From Bacillota bacterium (GTDB lineage: Bacteria; Bacillota; Clostridia; Christensenellales; Aristaeellaceae): a stretch of DNA of 64,000 nt. The notes beneath the pieces are model-generated. The model had not been told where the DNA came from and did not search any database. It saw only the letters and a list, made by a program, of their open reading frames with translations. Both the position numbers and the translations under genes were made by a program. Below, piece after piece: positions 1 through 7,845 of the stretch (position 1 is its first letter; each line of letters opens with the position of its first letter). The stretch is taken from contig JAEWVC010000042.1 in the NCBI GenBank assembly GCA_023459275.1, positions 1 through 64,000 on the forward strand, read 5' to 3'.

Positions 1-198
1 TGGTGGTGGGCAAGGCGGGGGATACGGCGGGGGAAATGGCGGCGGACAAGGCGGGGGAAAGCAGGGGGCAGATGGCATAGGCATGAAGGAAGCGTCAGTT
101 CGCGCTTTTTCCGGATGAATACCGCCATCTTGCTGGGCACCCCCCATGGGCGGCACGGGATACGTATCCCTGCCGGGCATGGGCCTCGTGCCTCTCAT
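1..198 (-). CDS. Possible Pro-rich (coat-like) protein, partial at window edge
   Basis: An open frame runs from ATG 198 leftwards off the window (66 codons). It has a Shine-Dalgarno-like GAGAGGG at 208-214, nine bases from the ATG. The N-terminal part is rich in Met, Pro and Gly. Towards the edge it becomes a repeat of Pro triplets separated by Cys, Phe or Tyr (PPPCPPPFPPPYPPPC). Such tails occur in clostridial spore-coat proteins of the CotJA kind, but the diagnostic part lies outside the window, so that is only a guess. The opposite strand reads as a Gly-rich tail over the same bases, and both readings show wobble variation, so the coding strand is not settled. The divergent arrangement with the next gene favours this strand. 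Confidence 0.4.
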   Translation of the reverse strand, partial: MRGTRPMPGRDTYPVPPMGGAQQDGGIHPEKARTDASFMPMPSAPCFPPPCPPPFPPPYPPPCPPP

Positions 199-302
199 AG
201 GCATAAACCCTCTCTGATCATATATTCCGTTAGCCAAAAAAATCACCCTTCTTACTTGTCTGGCTTGATAAAGGGAGGGCAGGCACGGATGTCCCGCTTC
301 TC

Positions 303-311
303 CATACAATA
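303..311 (+). promoter_or_regulatory. Possible sporulation-type -10 element (CATACAATA)
   Basis: CATACAATA fits the sigma-K -10 pattern CATAnnnTA, and its first eight bases fit the sigma-E -10 pattern. It lies 60 nt before the glycosyltransferase start. No convincing -35 is visible, and I see no housekeeping promoter in 199-370. Confidence 0.28.
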
Positions 312-370
312 GCGTATGAGGAACGCCCGAAAACGGTGCACCTTATGATGTTGCGGGGAGGCCCGTTAGA

Positions 371-1465
371 ATGGAACTGAGCCTGTGCATGATCGTGCGC
401 AATGAAGAGACGGTGTTAAGCCGCTGCCTGGATTCCGTGAAACGCGCAATGGATGAGATTGTGGTTGTGGATACTGGGTCCACAGACCGGACGGCGGAAA
501 TTGCAGCTGCCTATACGCCGCTTGTATTTTCCTTTCCCTGGGTGGATGATTTTGCCGCGGCCAGGAATTTTGCCTTTTCCAAAGCGAGCAAGCCTTATCT
601 CATGTGGCTGGACGCCGATGACGTGATGGCGCCGGCAGCGGTCGATGCGCTCCTTGCGCTGAAGGAGAAGCTTGCGCCTGGTGTGGATATGGTGATGATG
701 CCCTATCATGTGGCCTTCGATCATGCCGGAAATCCCGTCCTTACCTATGAGCGGGAGCGCGTTGTAAGGCGTGGAGCCGGATTTCAGTGGGTAGGCGCCA
801 TTCATGAAGTCATCCCGCCGGCCGGAAATATCCTCCATGCGGATATCCCGGTGCTGCACAAAAAGGAAGGCCCGGGAGATCCCGACAGAAATTTGAGGAT
901 TTTTGAAAAGATGATCGCCCGGGGCGGTCCGCTTTCCCCGCGGGAAGAATTCTACTTTGCAAGGGAATTGAAATATCACGGCCGTTTTCCGGAAGCCGCT
1001 TCCCGGCTTGAGCGCTTTTTGGACACCGGCCTTGGCTGGCTGGAGAATACCCTCTCCGCCTGCCGGGATCTTGCGGAATGTTACCTGGCCATGGGGAAAA
1101 AGCGGGAGGCACTGACCGCTCTTTTGAACTCCTTCCGCTATGACGTTCCCAGGGCAGAAACCTGCTGTGAGATCGGAAAGTATTTTTTTGATCAGGAGCA
1201 GTATGCCGTCGCGGCCTTCTGGTACGCGCTGGCCGCATCCGGTAACCTGCCGGTGCCTGCCGGGGGATTCGTCCAGCCTGATTGTTATGGGTATATCCCA
1301 TATATGCAGCTGTGCGTTTGCCATCACCGGATGGGGGATACGGAAAAAGCGGCCGCGTACAACGAGCTGGCTGGAAAGATCAAGCCGGAGGACTCCGGCT
1401 ACCTGTACAACAAGGCATTCTTCGCGTCACTTTTGCAGGATACGGAGGGAAAAACACACCTATAA
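371..1465 (+). CDS. Family 2 glycosyltransferase with C-terminal TPR-like repeats
   Basis: The 364-residue protein starts with a GT-A fold: the nucleotide-sugar motif VVDTGSTD at residues 32-39 and the metal-binding DADD at 81-84. From about residue 190 it is helical and TPR-like, ending without membrane segments. This is the architecture of the SunS-like glycosyltransferases of Firmicutes, which glycosylate peptides or proteins in the cytosol. The donor and acceptor cannot be told from sequence. A GGGGAGG ribosome site lies just upstream of ATG 371. The gene may be divergent from a Pro-rich coat-like gene and may carry a sporulation-type -10, which would suit spore-surface glycosylation, but this is inference. 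Confidence 0.82.
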   Translation: MELSLCMIVRNEETVLSRCLDSVKRAMDEIVVVDTGSTDRTAEIAAAYTPLVFSFPWVDDFAAARNFAFSKASKPYLMWLDADDVMAPAAVDALLALKEKLAPGVDMVMMPYHVAFDHAGNPVLTYERERVVRRGAGFQWVGAIHEVIPPAGNILHADIPVLHKKEGPGDPDRNLRIFEKMIARGGPLSPREEFYFARELKYHGRFPEAASRLERFLDTGLGWLENTLSACRDLAECYLAMGKKREALTALLNSFRYDVPRAETCCEIGKYFFDQEQYAVAAFWYALAASGNLPVPAGGFVQPDCYGYIPYMQLCVCHHRMGDTEKAAAYNELAGKIKPEDSGYLYNKAFFASLLQDTEGKTHL

Positions 1466-1491
1466 AAAATTTGTTTTTGGGCTGTAAACCC

Positions 1492-1520
1492 TTTACATCC
1501 ATAGGAACCCAAGGTATGCT
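1492..1520 (+). promoter_or_regulatory. Sigma-A promoter of the ABC exporter genes
   Basis: TTTACA (1492-1497) and TATGCT (1515-1520) are separated by 17 nt, about 80 nt before the start of the first ABC gene. Confidence 0.55.
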
Positions 1521-1601
1521 ATACCTGGAAACGCTGACCGGGCCCCTATCCTTCAGCGGTTCTTTTGTGCCCGCAAAGGATGTTAGCCCTGGGAGGTACG
1601 A

Positions 1602-3353
1602 ATGGACACGTTCCGGCGGATTCTTGCATGGCTGAAACCCTATCGGCGAAAACTGACGCTTTGCATCCTTCTCCTGACATTGGTGACGGCTCTTCGAATG
1701 GTGGTTCCCTATATCACCGAGGCTGTGGTGGACGACGTGCTTCCCAGGCGTGACATGGGCCTGCTTGTAAAGCTTTGTGCGGCACTGATCGCCACGACGG
1801 CGCTGCGCAGCCTGATGATGTATCATCGGGGCATGCTCATCGAGCAGATCTCCCAAAGCGTGGTGTATGATCTGCGTACGGGGCTTTACGGCCACATGCA
1901 GGAGCTTTCCTACGGTTTTTACGATACCAACCACATCGGTGAGATCATGAGCCGTATGACCGGCGACATTGAGGGCGTTCGGGTGTTCATCGTCAACGGT
2001 GTGGTGGGCGTCATCGAAAACCTGATGATGTTCGTGCTGTCTCTGGTTGGTATGAGCCTGATGTCCTGGCAGCTGACGCTGTGCATGGTGTGCTTTTGCC
2101 CGGTGGTGGCCTTTGTGGCCTGGCGGCTGAACCGCAGGATCCGTCCGGCTCACATGGCCGTGCGGGAGCAGAATGCTGTTCTGAACACCCGTACCCAGGA
2201 GAACATTGCAGGCGTGCGGGTGGTGAAAGCCTTCGCCAGGGAGGAGTACGAGAAGCAGGCTTTCGCCGTGGATAACGGGAAGGTGCTGGAAAACAACCTG
2301 CGGGTCACCCGCATCTGGAGCACCTTTTTTCCGGTGATGGATCTAATCGCCAGCTTCGCCATCCCGGTGCTGATCCTGGCGGGGTCGCTCCTGGTGGCCA
2401 GAGGGCAGCTGCAGATTGGTGCGCTGGTCGGCGCCACGGGATTTGTGTGGATGCTCATCGGCCCTATGCGCCAGGTGGCCAACTTTGTGAATATCACGGC
2501 CAACGGCCTGGTTTCTTCTGAAAAGCTGATCTATTACATGGATCTGGGCTCCCAGGTACGGAGTCCCGAGCATCCACAAAAACCCGCGAAGCGGGAAGGC
2601 CGCGTGGACTTTGATCATGTCACCTTCAAATACGGCGACAAAGCGGTTTTGAAGGACATTGACCTGCACGTGGAGCCGGGGCAGGCGGTGGCCATCATGG
2701 GCGCCACGGGCGCGGGCAAATCCACCCTGGTGACGCTGCTGGGCAGGTTTTACGATGTGGCCCAAGGCAGCGTGAAGGTGGACGGCGTGGATGTGCGGTT
2801 AAGGAACCTGCAGGAACTGCGGGATGGCATTGGCGTGGTGATGCAGGAGACCTTTCTTTTCAGCGAGACGATCTTCAACAACATCCGCTTCGGCCGGCCG
2901 GAAGCCTCCCGGGAGCAGGTGGAGGCGGCGGCCCGGGCTGCCCAGGCGGAAGAATTCATTCTGCAGATGCCCAACGGCTACGACACTGTAGTGGGGGAGC
3001 GGGGGCTGGGCCTTTCGGGCGGGCAGAAGCAGCGGGTGGCGCTGGCAAGAGCCATCCTTTATGACCCAAGCATCCTGATCCTGGATGATGCCACTTCTGC
3101 CGTGGATATGGAGACCGAGGCGGAGATCCAAAATGCGCTGGGCCGGGTGCTCAAGGGACGCACCACCTTTCTCATCGCCCACCGCATCTCCTCGGTGCGC
3201 AGGGCGGACCAGATCATTGTCCTGGACAAAGGCACCGTCGCCGAACGGGGCACCCACCGGGAATTGCTTGAGAAAAATGGGCTGTACGCCGCCATGTACC
3301 GGGACCAGACGCGGGACTTTGTCCCTGGCGTGAAGGCGGGTGAGGAAGCATGA
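1602..3353 (+). CDS. ABC exporter half-transporter, subunit 1 (degenerate ATPase site)
   Basis: The 583-residue protein is a fused membrane and ATPase half-transporter of the type I (multidrug/lipid) exporter family. Six membrane helices occupy about residues 15-310, followed by a nucleotide-binding domain with Walker A GATGAGKST (~367), signature LSGGQKQR (~472) and Walker B ending LDDATSA (~492). The catalytic Glu after Walker B is Asp, as in the degenerate site of heterodimeric exporters such as BmrCD, LmrCD and TM287/288. Its stop overlaps the start of the next half-transporter (ATGA), so the two are made together. The substrate is unknown; a drug or lipid is usual in this family. Confidence 0.93.
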   Translation: MDTFRRILAWLKPYRRKLTLCILLLTLVTALRMVVPYITEAVVDDVLPRRDMGLLVKLCAALIATTALRSLMMYHRGMLIEQISQSVVYDLRTGLYGHMQELSYGFYDTNHIGEIMSRMTGDIEGVRVFIVNGVVGVIENLMMFVLSLVGMSLMSWQLTLCMVCFCPVVAFVAWRLNRRIRPAHMAVREQNAVLNTRTQENIAGVRVVKAFAREEYEKQAFAVDNGKVLENNLRVTRIWSTFFPVMDLIASFAIPVLILAGSLLVARGQLQIGALVGATGFVWMLIGPMRQVANFVNITANGLVSSEKLIYYMDLGSQVRSPEHPQKPAKREGRVDFDHVTFKYGDKAVLKDIDLHVEPGQAVAIMGATGAGKSTLVTLLGRFYDVAQGSVKVDGVDVRLRNLQELRDGIGVVMQETFLFSETIFNNIRFGRPEASREQVEAAARAAQAEEFILQMPNGYDTVVGERGLGLSGGQKQRVALARAILYDPSILILDDATSAVDMETEAEIQNALGRVLKGRTTFLIAHRISSVRRADQIIVLDKGTVAERGTHRELLEKNGLYAAMYRDQTRDFVPGVKAGEEA

Positions 3354-5149
3354 CGCGGCTGCGCAGCCTGGATGACGAGGTCATGGAGGCCCCGTTTGAC
3401 AAGAAACAGTTTTTTCGTCTTCTTTCCTATTTAAAACCCTACAAGAAACAGATGGTCATCGCCCTTAGCCTGATGATCGTGGCCTCCGGCGCATCCCTGC
3501 TGGGGCCCTACCTGATGAGCCGTGCCATCGGGCTGCTGGAGAAGGGCGACTACACAAAGATCCCCTGGCTTTTCGGCGGGATGGGCCTTGCGGTTCTGAC
3601 GGGCGGATTGTGCCTGCGCTTCCGTGTCAGGACCATGGACATGGCTGGGCGCCGGGCTATTGCTACGCTCCGGCAGGACCTGTTTGACCATATCCAGAAT
3701 CTGTCCCTGCCTTTTTTCGACAGCCGGTCCGCAGGCAAGATCATGGTTCGCGTCATCAACGATGTCAATAGTTTGAACGACCTGTTCACCGGCGGTATCA
3801 TCAACGTGCTGGTGGACTGCCTGACGCTGCTCCTGCTGGTTTTCATCATGTTCTTCATCAACTGGAAGCTGACCATTGTGGCGCTGTGCTCCCTGTCGGT
3901 GCTGTTTCTGCTCATTATGGTGCTAAGGCGGCGCATGCGCAAGGCCTGGCAGATCGTGCGCGCCAAAACCAGCACCATGAACGGTTACCTGCACGAGAGC
4001 CTGGCCGGGATGCGGGTGACCCAGGCCTTCGTCCGGGAAAAGGTGAATAAGGAAATATTCGATGAGACCAATCAGGACATCAGGCAAAGCTGGCTTCATG
4101 CGGTGGGGATCAACAACCTGTTCTGGCCCGGCATCGACACATTGAGCTCCATCGGCACCGCGGGGGTATATATCGCGGGAACGATCTTCATGGGTGCCGC
4201 AGGCACGGCGGGGGGGCTCACCCTGGCGGACATGCTGGCGATCCTGTGGTACCTGGGCCGCTTCTGGGAGCCCATCAACAACCTTTCCAACTTCTACAAC
4301 AGCGTCCTGGCGGCTATGGCCTCCATGGAGCGCATCTTTGAGATCATGGATACCAAGCCCCAAGTATTCGACGCAAGGGATGACCTTCCGGAGCTGCCGC
4401 CCATTACCGGCGAGATCACCTTTGACCGCGTATCCTTTGGCTATGATCCGGGCAACCCCGTTTTGCAGGATGTGTCCTTTGTGGTGAAGCCAGGCCAGAC
4501 GGTGGCATTGGTAGGCCCCACCGGCGCGGGGAAGAGCACCATTGTCAGCCTGGTAAGCCGCTTTTATGATGTAACAGGCGGGGCGCTGTACATCGACGGG
4601 TACGATGTGAGGCAGGTGAAGCTTCAAACCCTGCGCAGGCAGATGTCGGTTATGCTCCAGGACAGCTTCATTTTCAGCGGCACCATCCTGGAAAACATCC
4701 GCTATGGCCGCCTGGACGCCACCCTGGAGGAGGTGATGGAAGCTGCCAAAGCGGTGCATGTCCATGACTTTATCATGGGCCTTCCCAGGGGCTACAACAC
4801 CGAGGTGAACGAGCGGGGCTCCACCCTGTCCGTGGGCCAAAAGCAGCTTGTCTCTTTCGCACGGGCGCTCCTGAACGACCCCAAAGTACTGATTCTGGAC
4901 GAGGCTACCTCCTCCATCGATACCCATACCGAGATGCTCATCCAGCAGGCGCTGGAAGTGCTGCTGAAGGGCCGTACCAGCTTCGTCATCGCCCACCGGC
5001 TCTCCACCATCCGGCGGGCGGATGTGATCATGGTGGTCAAGGACCGTCAAATAGCCGAGTCCGGCACCCACGAGGAATTGATGCGGCTTCCCGGCGGTTC
5101 CTATCGCGCGCTGTGCGAGGCACAGTACAGGTTTATGGAAGGGGAATAA
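3350..5149 (+). CDS. ABC exporter half-transporter, subunit 2 (catalytic ATPase site)
   Basis: The 599-residue partner of the preceding half-transporter has an N-terminal extension of about 25 residues, six membrane helices, and an ATPase domain with Walker A GPTGAGKST (~389) and Walker B LDEATSS (~515) carrying the normal catalytic Glu. Its signature motif is LSVGQ rather than LSGGQ. In a heterodimer the signature of this subunit faces the Walker motifs of subunit 1, so both defects fall in the same site. That is the pattern of asymmetric heterodimeric exporters. It starts at ATG 3350, overlapping the upstream stop by four bases. Confidence 0.93.
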   Translation: MTRLRSLDDEVMEAPFDKKQFFRLLSYLKPYKKQMVIALSLMIVASGASLLGPYLMSRAIGLLEKGDYTKIPWLFGGMGLAVLTGGLCLRFRVRTMDMAGRRAIATLRQDLFDHIQNLSLPFFDSRSAGKIMVRVINDVNSLNDLFTGGIINVLVDCLTLLLLVFIMFFINWKLTIVALCSLSVLFLLIMVLRRRMRKAWQIVRAKTSTMNGYLHESLAGMRVTQAFVREKVNKEIFDETNQDIRQSWLHAVGINNLFWPGIDTLSSIGTAGVYIAGTIFMGAAGTAGGLTLADMLAILWYLGRFWEPINNLSNFYNSVLAAMASMERIFEIMDTKPQVFDARDDLPELPPITGEITFDRVSFGYDPGNPVLQDVSFVVKPGQTVALVGPTGAGKSTIVSLVSRFYDVTGGALYIDGYDVRQVKLQTLRRQMSVMLQDSFIFSGTILENIRYGRLDATLEEVMEAAKAVHVHDFIMGLPRGYNTEVNERGSTLSVGQKQLVSFARALLNDPKVLILDEATSSIDTHTEMLIQQALEVLLKGRTSFVIAHRLSTIRRADVIMVVKDRQIAESGTHEELMRLPGGSYRALCEAQYRFMEGE

Positions 5150-5181
5150 GCGGATATTTGGGGGTTGGCCCTAAAAATGAG

Positions 5182-5217
5182 GCCGGGGAAGGTGTTGACA
5201 AAAAAACCTTCCCCGGT
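5182..5217 (+). terminator. Rho-independent terminator after the ABC exporter
   Basis: A 12-bp GC-rich stem (GCCGGGGAAGGT paired with ACCTTCCCCGGT) has a short loop and is followed by CTTT. It lies 33 nt after the exporter stop and ahead of the next promoter. Confidence 0.7.
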
Positions 5218-5230
5218 CTTTGCATTCTCA

Positions 5231-5259
5231 TTGACAATGTGCTTGGCAGGGTGTATGCT
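5231..5259 (+). promoter_or_regulatory. Sigma-A promoter of the arabinose regulator
   Basis: A consensus TTGACA (5231-5236), a 17-nt spacer and TATGCT (5254-5259) lie 70 nt before the regulator start. Confidence 0.75.
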
Positions 5260-5268
5260 ATGCATAGC
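5257..5268. promoter_or_regulatory. Palindromic operator candidate
   Basis: The perfect palindrome GCTATGCATAGC overlaps the -10 box and the transcription start region of the regulator promoter. Its placement suits autorepression by the ArsR-type protein encoded just downstream. Confidence 0.45.
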
Positions 5269-5328
5269 TTTAGAAAACAACTTATTGGTTTAGCAAAACA
5301 TAAACAAAAATATCGTGGGGAGGCCGTT

Positions 5329-6261
5329 ATGCTGCATGTTCGGAACCTGAGGGAGGGGCTGCCAATCTTCCGGGCGCTGAGCTCCGATATCAGGATTTCC
5401 ATTCTGGAAATGCTTCATCAGCAGGGGCCGATGCCCATGTCGGAGATTTCCAGGGAGCTTGGGATAACAAGCGGGGCGCTGACGGCCCACATCAAGGCAC
5501 TTCATGAATGCGGCCTTATTGCCATTGATATAGCCGGGGGCAGGCACGGGGTGCAAAAGATCTGCCGGGCCATGGGGGAAAGCATCCTGATTGATGCGGA
5601 GGAAAGCCAGACGGAGCGGAATGTGTGCGAGACGGAGATTGGCGTGGGGCAGTATACTGCCTGGGAGGCTTGGCCCACCTGCGGCATCGCCACGCCGGAA
5701 CACCTGATCGGCGAGGTGGATGATCCCCGGTATTTCGCCTCCCCGGAGCGCACCCAGGCCGGCATCCTCTGGCTGTCCAGGGGATATGTGGAGTATATGA
5801 TCCCCAATCTGCTCAACGTGAACCAGCAGCTTGTAAAGATTGAAATATCCTTGGAGCTTTCCTCGGAGGCGCCCGGTTCGGCGGAAGACTGGCCAAGTGA
5901 CATCTACTTTTCCCTGAACGGCAGGGAATTGGGTTTTTGGACCAGCCCCGGCGATTTTGGAAAGACGCAGGGCGTCTACAATCCTTCCTGGTGGTTCAGG
6001 AATTGGAACCAGCACGGTATGTTCAAGGTGCTGTCGGTGGACGAAAACGGCACCAGCATCGATGGTGGACGGATATCGGATGTGACGGCGGCTGATCTTG
6101 GCGTTTCCTACGGTTCCAGCGTCGCGCTGCGCTTCGCGGCGCCAGAAAAGGCAAAAAACCTGGGTGGGCTTACAATTTTCGGCAGTTCCTTTGGGAATTA
6201 CCATCAGGATATCAAGGTCAGGATGCAGTATCGCGAACCCCGGGGCCGCGGCCGGGAATAA
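5329..6261 (+). CDS. ArsR-type regulator with large C-terminal domain, arabinose cluster
   Basis: This 310-residue protein starts with an ArsR-like winged helix (about residues 10-85; MPMSEISRELGITSGALTAH carries the recognition helix). It then has about 190 residues rich in Trp, Tyr and Gly that look like a beta-sandwich of the sugar-binding kind. ArsR proteins are normally about 100 residues, so the C-terminal half is an added sensor. Start ATG 5329 has GGGGAGG six bases upstream; the frame is open further upstream to 5113, but that part overlaps the previous gene. The neighbours are two arabinofuranosidases and ribulokinase, so the effector is probably arabinose or an arabino-oligosaccharide. 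This is inferred from context. Confidence 0.78.
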   Translation: MLHVRNLREGLPIFRALSSDIRISILEMLHQQGPMPMSEISRELGITSGALTAHIKALHECGLIAIDIAGGRHGVQKICRAMGESILIDAEESQTERNVCETEIGVGQYTAWEAWPTCGIATPEHLIGEVDDPRYFASPERTQAGILWLSRGYVEYMIPNLLNVNQQLVKIEISLELSSEAPGSAEDWPSDIYFSLNGRELGFWTSPGDFGKTQGVYNPSWWFRNWNQHGMFKVLSVDENGTSIDGGRISDVTAADLGVSYGSSVALRFAAPEKAKNLGGLTIFGSSFGNYHQDIKVRMQYREPRGRGRE

Positions 6262-6318
6262 ACCACCGCTTTCCAATCAATTCACCCCAAAGGGGTATAA
6301 AAGGGGAGGCTGCTCGGA

Positions 6319-7821
6319 ATGCGTTTGATCGTAGCACCGAAGGTGCAAGGATCGAAAATCTCCAAGGATATCTATGGCCATTTTTCTGAGCATCTTGGCC
6401 GCTGCATCTACGGCGGCCTGTTTGTGGGGGAAGGGTCTCCCATTGCCAACGTGCGCGGCATCCGCCGGGATGTGGCGGACGCCCTGCGGGCGGTGAAGGT
6501 GCCGAACCTGCGCTGGCCGGGCGGCTGCTTTGCGGATGAATATCACTGGAAGGACGGCATCGGCCCCAGGGATACACGCAAAAAAATGATCAATACCCAC
6601 TGGGGCGGCGTGGTGGAGGACAACAGCTTCGGCACCCATGAGTTCATGGACCTGTGCGGCCAGGTGGGATGCGAGCCGTATATCAACGGTAACCTGGGCT
6701 CCGGCACCGTGCAGGAGATGCAGGAATGGATCGAATACATGACCTCCGGGGAAGTCTCCCCCCTCACCGAGCTTCGTAAACGGAATGGCCGGGAAGAACC
6801 CTGGATGCTTCGCTTTTTCGGCGTGGGCAATGAAAACTGGGGTTGCGGCGGCAGCATGCGGGCAGAATATTATGCCGACGAATACCGCCGGTATCAAACG
6901 TATGTGCGCAACTTTGGCGGCAACAAAATCTATAAAATCGCCTGCGGCCCCGGCACCAGCAGGGAGAATCCGGGGTATAACTGGACGGAGATTTTGATGC
7001 AAAGGGCCGGGGACAAAATGGACGGCCTGTCACTGCATTACTACACCGTGACCACCGGCGTGTGGCAGGACAAGGGCAGCGCCACGGAGTTTGATGAAAC
7101 GCTGTATCACCAAACGCTGTATCAGGCCTCCTTCATGGAAACGCTGCTAAAGGGCCACAGCGCCATCCTGGACAGGTTCGACCCCCAGGGCCGTGTGGGG
7201 CTGATCGTGGATGAATGGGGCACCTGGCACAATGTGGAGCCGGGCACGAACCCTGGCTTCCTGTACCAGCAGAACACCATGCGGGACGCCATGGTGGCGG
7301 CCATGAACCTGAACCTGTTCAACAAGCACAGCCGCCGTGTCCGCATGGCCAACCTGGCGCAGACGGTAAACGTTTTGCAGTCCATCATCCTCACAGACGG
7401 GGAGGATATGGTGTTGACGCCCACCTATCATGTGTTCGACCTGTTCAAGGCTCACCAGGAAAGCACCCTGGTGCAAAGCTTTGCTGAAAGCGAGACCATC
7501 CAGTCGAATATGGGCTCCTTTGAGCGCATCAGCGAGTCGGCCTCGGTGGACAGCCAGGGCCGGGTGCATGTGACGGTGGCCAACCTTCACGCTTCTCAAA
7601 GCACGGACATCGCCCTCCGGCTGGACGGCGGCGCGTACCGCCTTGCACAGGCGGAAGTTCTTGGGGGGGATATCCATGCCAGGAATACCTTTGAAGCGAA
7701 GAACACCGTCCATCCCAGGCCCCTGGCGGGGGCTTCCCTTGCACTTGACGCCCTTGGCACCGAGGTTTCCTTCCCTCTGCCCGCCTGTTCCGTGGCGGCA
7801 CTGACCTTCGAGAAACAATAA
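6319..7821 (+). CDS. abfA: GH51 alpha-L-arabinofuranosidase (first copy)
   Basis: The 500-residue enzyme has a (beta/alpha)8 barrel and a C-terminal beta domain. The general acid/base is E172 in GNENWG and the nucleophile is E299 in VDEWGTWH, both canonical for GH51 retaining alpha-L-arabinofuranosidases. There is no signal peptide, so it would act in the cytosol on imported arabino-oligosaccharides, releasing L-arabinose. GGGGAGG lies ahead of ATG 6319. It follows the regulator by 57 nt and precedes a second GH51 enzyme by 24 nt, so the cluster is probably one transcript. Confidence 0.93.
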   Translation: MRLIVAPKVQGSKISKDIYGHFSEHLGRCIYGGLFVGEGSPIANVRGIRRDVADALRAVKVPNLRWPGGCFADEYHWKDGIGPRDTRKKMINTHWGGVVEDNSFGTHEFMDLCGQVGCEPYINGNLGSGTVQEMQEWIEYMTSGEVSPLTELRKRNGREEPWMLRFFGVGNENWGCGGSMRAEYYADEYRRYQTYVRNFGGNKIYKIACGPGTSRENPGYNWTEILMQRAGDKMDGLSLHYYTVTTGVWQDKGSATEFDETLYHQTLYQASFMETLLKGHSAILDRFDPQGRVGLIVDEWGTWHNVEPGTNPGFLYQQNTMRDAMVAAMNLNLFNKHSRRVRMANLAQTVNVLQSIILTDGEDMVLTPTYHVFDLFKAHQESTLVQSFAESETIQSNMGSFERISESASVDSQGRVHVTVANLHASQSTDIALRLDGGAYRLAQAEVLGGDIHARNTFEAKNTVHPRPLAGASLALDALGTEVSFPLPACSVAALTFEKQ

Positions 7822-7845
7822 AGAAATTATAAAGGAGCAGCGAAC

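Noticed and set aside
2..118. Plus-strand Gly-rich frame (GGGQGGGYGGGNGGGQ) ending in TGA at 116
   Set aside because: It could be the tail of an upstream plus-strand gene. I preferred the opposite frame because it has a ribosome site and start codon, but the question is open.
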